A stretch of DNA of 64,000 nucleotides, from positions 1,381,755 through 1,445,754 of the forward strand of contig WBMW01000577.1 in assembly GCA_013396635.1 (NCBI GenBank), given 5' to 3'. The stretch's first letter is position 1. The number at the start of each line of letters is the position of its first letter. Origin of the DNA: Penelope pileata (taxonomy: Eukaryota; Chordata; Aves; Galliformes; Cracidae). This document shows, piece after piece, positions 62,818 through 64,000 of this stretch. The translations under genes were made by a program, and so were the position numbers. The notes beneath the pieces are model-generated. The model had not been told where the DNA came from. It searched no databases and saw nothing but the letters and a program-made list of their open reading frames with translations.

Positions 62818-62927
62818 CTGGAGTACTGTATCCAGTTCTGGGCTCCCCTGTATAAGAAAGACAGGGACCTCCTGGAAAGAGTCCAGCGGAGGGCCACAAA
62901 GATGATAAAGGGCCTGGAGCATCTCCC
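62818..62927 (+). mobile_element. CR1 LINE ORF2 internal fragment, forward orientation
   Basis: The plus strand encodes, without a stop, EYCIQFWAPLYKKDRDLLER followed by VQRRATKMIKGLEHLP. This is the highly characteristic segment just after the CR1 reverse transcriptase core. Homology ends exactly at the N at 62928. It lies downstream of the 62.3-kb CR1 3' end although it comes from a more upstream part of the element, so the two are separate insertions or a rearrangement. Confidence 0.93.
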
Positions 62928-62928
62928 N
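62928..62928. other. Ambiguous base (N)
   Basis: This is the only N in the window. CR1 similarity stops abruptly here. Confidence 0.95.
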
Positions 62929-64000
62929 ATTGTACTGCATTCCTCCAGGATGGCAATCCTACCTAGGTAACATACGTCCTGGGCATCTCCTCTGAGCCTC
63001 ACATAATAAGGCATGTTTCCACATAGTTGTGGGACCAGTCTGAGATGGAAAAGTAGAGGCCTTGGGGGAAGAATTTATGCCTGCAAGTATCATTAGCCTA
63101 GAAAGTTATCTGGCAGGAAGTAAAACAGGGAGGAAAACGGCACAGATATATCCACGGAATTTTTAAGGGATATGCAATTGCAATTATTGATATCTTAGCT
63201 TTCAGTTTTAAATTAAACACCTTCTTTCCCACCAAGCATTCCAGTCCATTTGAGTTAAGTAATATCTATTTCAAGGATGCCATAGTAAGAAAACTGACAA
63301 AGAATTTGTAGTAGTATGTAAATCCATATTCTGGCTTACAGGAAGCACACTTCCAAAAGTACCATTTTGATCTTGTGCATGTTCACAAAATGCATGTAAA
63401 AGCTGCATATAACTAGGGGATAGAAAAGAGCTAAGTATATGTAAGTAGTTCTCCCATCTTTTGTAAAAAGCCATAAATTTGTATGCTGCTTGGAACTATG
63501 GTTGCTAATTCTGTACATCTGTTGCTTGAAATGAATGAGGTTTTTTTTATAATTTGTTAATTATCCAGCAGTTCTCATGCAAGATACTTGCTAGGGTTAT
63601 GCCACCTACATATCTACTTCTGTATTTCTTTTGCCTCCATATGATGACACAAATTAGTCTCTGACAATTCTCAGCTTTTCACAAAGATTTTTATAGACAT
63701 CTCATGAGAACATAGTATCAGCAAATTAATGAGGTTTGATTGGGGGCTTCCTAATAGTAGGGGAACAGCTGAACATAGCTTCCCAAGAATAAGGACAGAG
63801 CCAGCAGCAACCTTAAGGGCAGAGATCCTTCAGCTGGGACCAGTTGTGTGCTGATACAGCTCTACTACTTTCAGAGCTACACTTAGTACCTCCACACAAT
63901 GACTTGTCCCATGCAATTTTATCAAACTGACAGGAAATGAGTGAAATAACAAAGAGTCATTCCTTGGTAAAGGCGCTGAGCATTACAGAGTCAGATGCCT
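62929..64000. other. Intergenic DNA, no gene seen
   Basis: Nothing is recognised beyond short ORFs, and the sequence is AT-rich. Confidence 0.6.

Noticed and set aside
1..64000. CRISPR arrays, bacterial operons, rRNA or tRNA genes
   Set aside because: No spaced direct repeats, no ribosome-binding-site gene layout and no recognisable tRNA or rRNA sequence. The window is plainly vertebrate.
26641..64000. Possible presence of the next gene (ITGB1 is the neighbour of NRP1 in mammals)
   Set aside because: No integrin-like exon or any other splice-flanked conserved coding segment was found. The interval looks like the gene-poor region expected downstream of NRP1.

Overview
This is vertebrate nuclear DNA from a bird. 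CR1 LINE fragments, the solo LTR of an avian ERVL-like retrovirus, AT-rich introns with GT-AG splice sites and a long 3'UTR all point that way. The protein sequence resembles the galliform type, but I cannot name the species from the sequence alone.

The only protein-coding gene I can support is the 3' part of neuropilin-1 (NRP1), on the plus strand. Eight coding exons between 2106 and 23062 join in phase into 385 codons plus a stop. By analogy with the 17-exon human gene they are exons 10 to 17. They encode the end of the second coagulation-factor (b2) domain, the linker with the glycosaminoglycan-attachment serine, the MAM (c) domain, an acidic cassette exon, the transmembrane helix and the cytoplasmic tail ending in SEA. 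A long 3'UTR follows, probably reaching about 26.5-26.64 kb. The exons upstream of b2 lie outside the window.

From about 26.64 kb to 64 kb I see no gene. The interval is AT-rich intergenic DNA with several GC-richer, stop-poor patches that produce long but unconvincing ORFs. It holds one solo LTR at about 46.6-47.1 kb with 9-bp flanking direct repeats, three clear CR1 fragments (48.6, 62.3 and 62.8 kb), one weak older CR1/L3-like relic (49.6 kb), hairpins and simple repeats. A further CR1 sits inside an NRP1 intron at 18.26 kb. A single N at 62928 coincides with an abrupt end of CR1 homology.

The most interesting observations concern NRP1 isoforms. (1) Reading through the exon 12 donor adds ten codons and a stop, with AATAAA overlapping the stop region. 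This is the intron where human s12-type soluble NRP1 is made. (2) Intron 16 holds a candidate, apparently undescribed, alternative last exon: a strong acceptor, an in-phase ORF of 28 codons and AATAAA 18 bases after the stop. It would give a secreted receptor that keeps the whole MAM domain. (3) Skipping the 57-bp exon 16 preserves frame and creates an Arg codon at the junction, like human NRP1 delta-exon-16. (4) Exon 11 has two in-phase donors 21 bases apart. (5) The MAM domain carries an extra, fifth cysteine.
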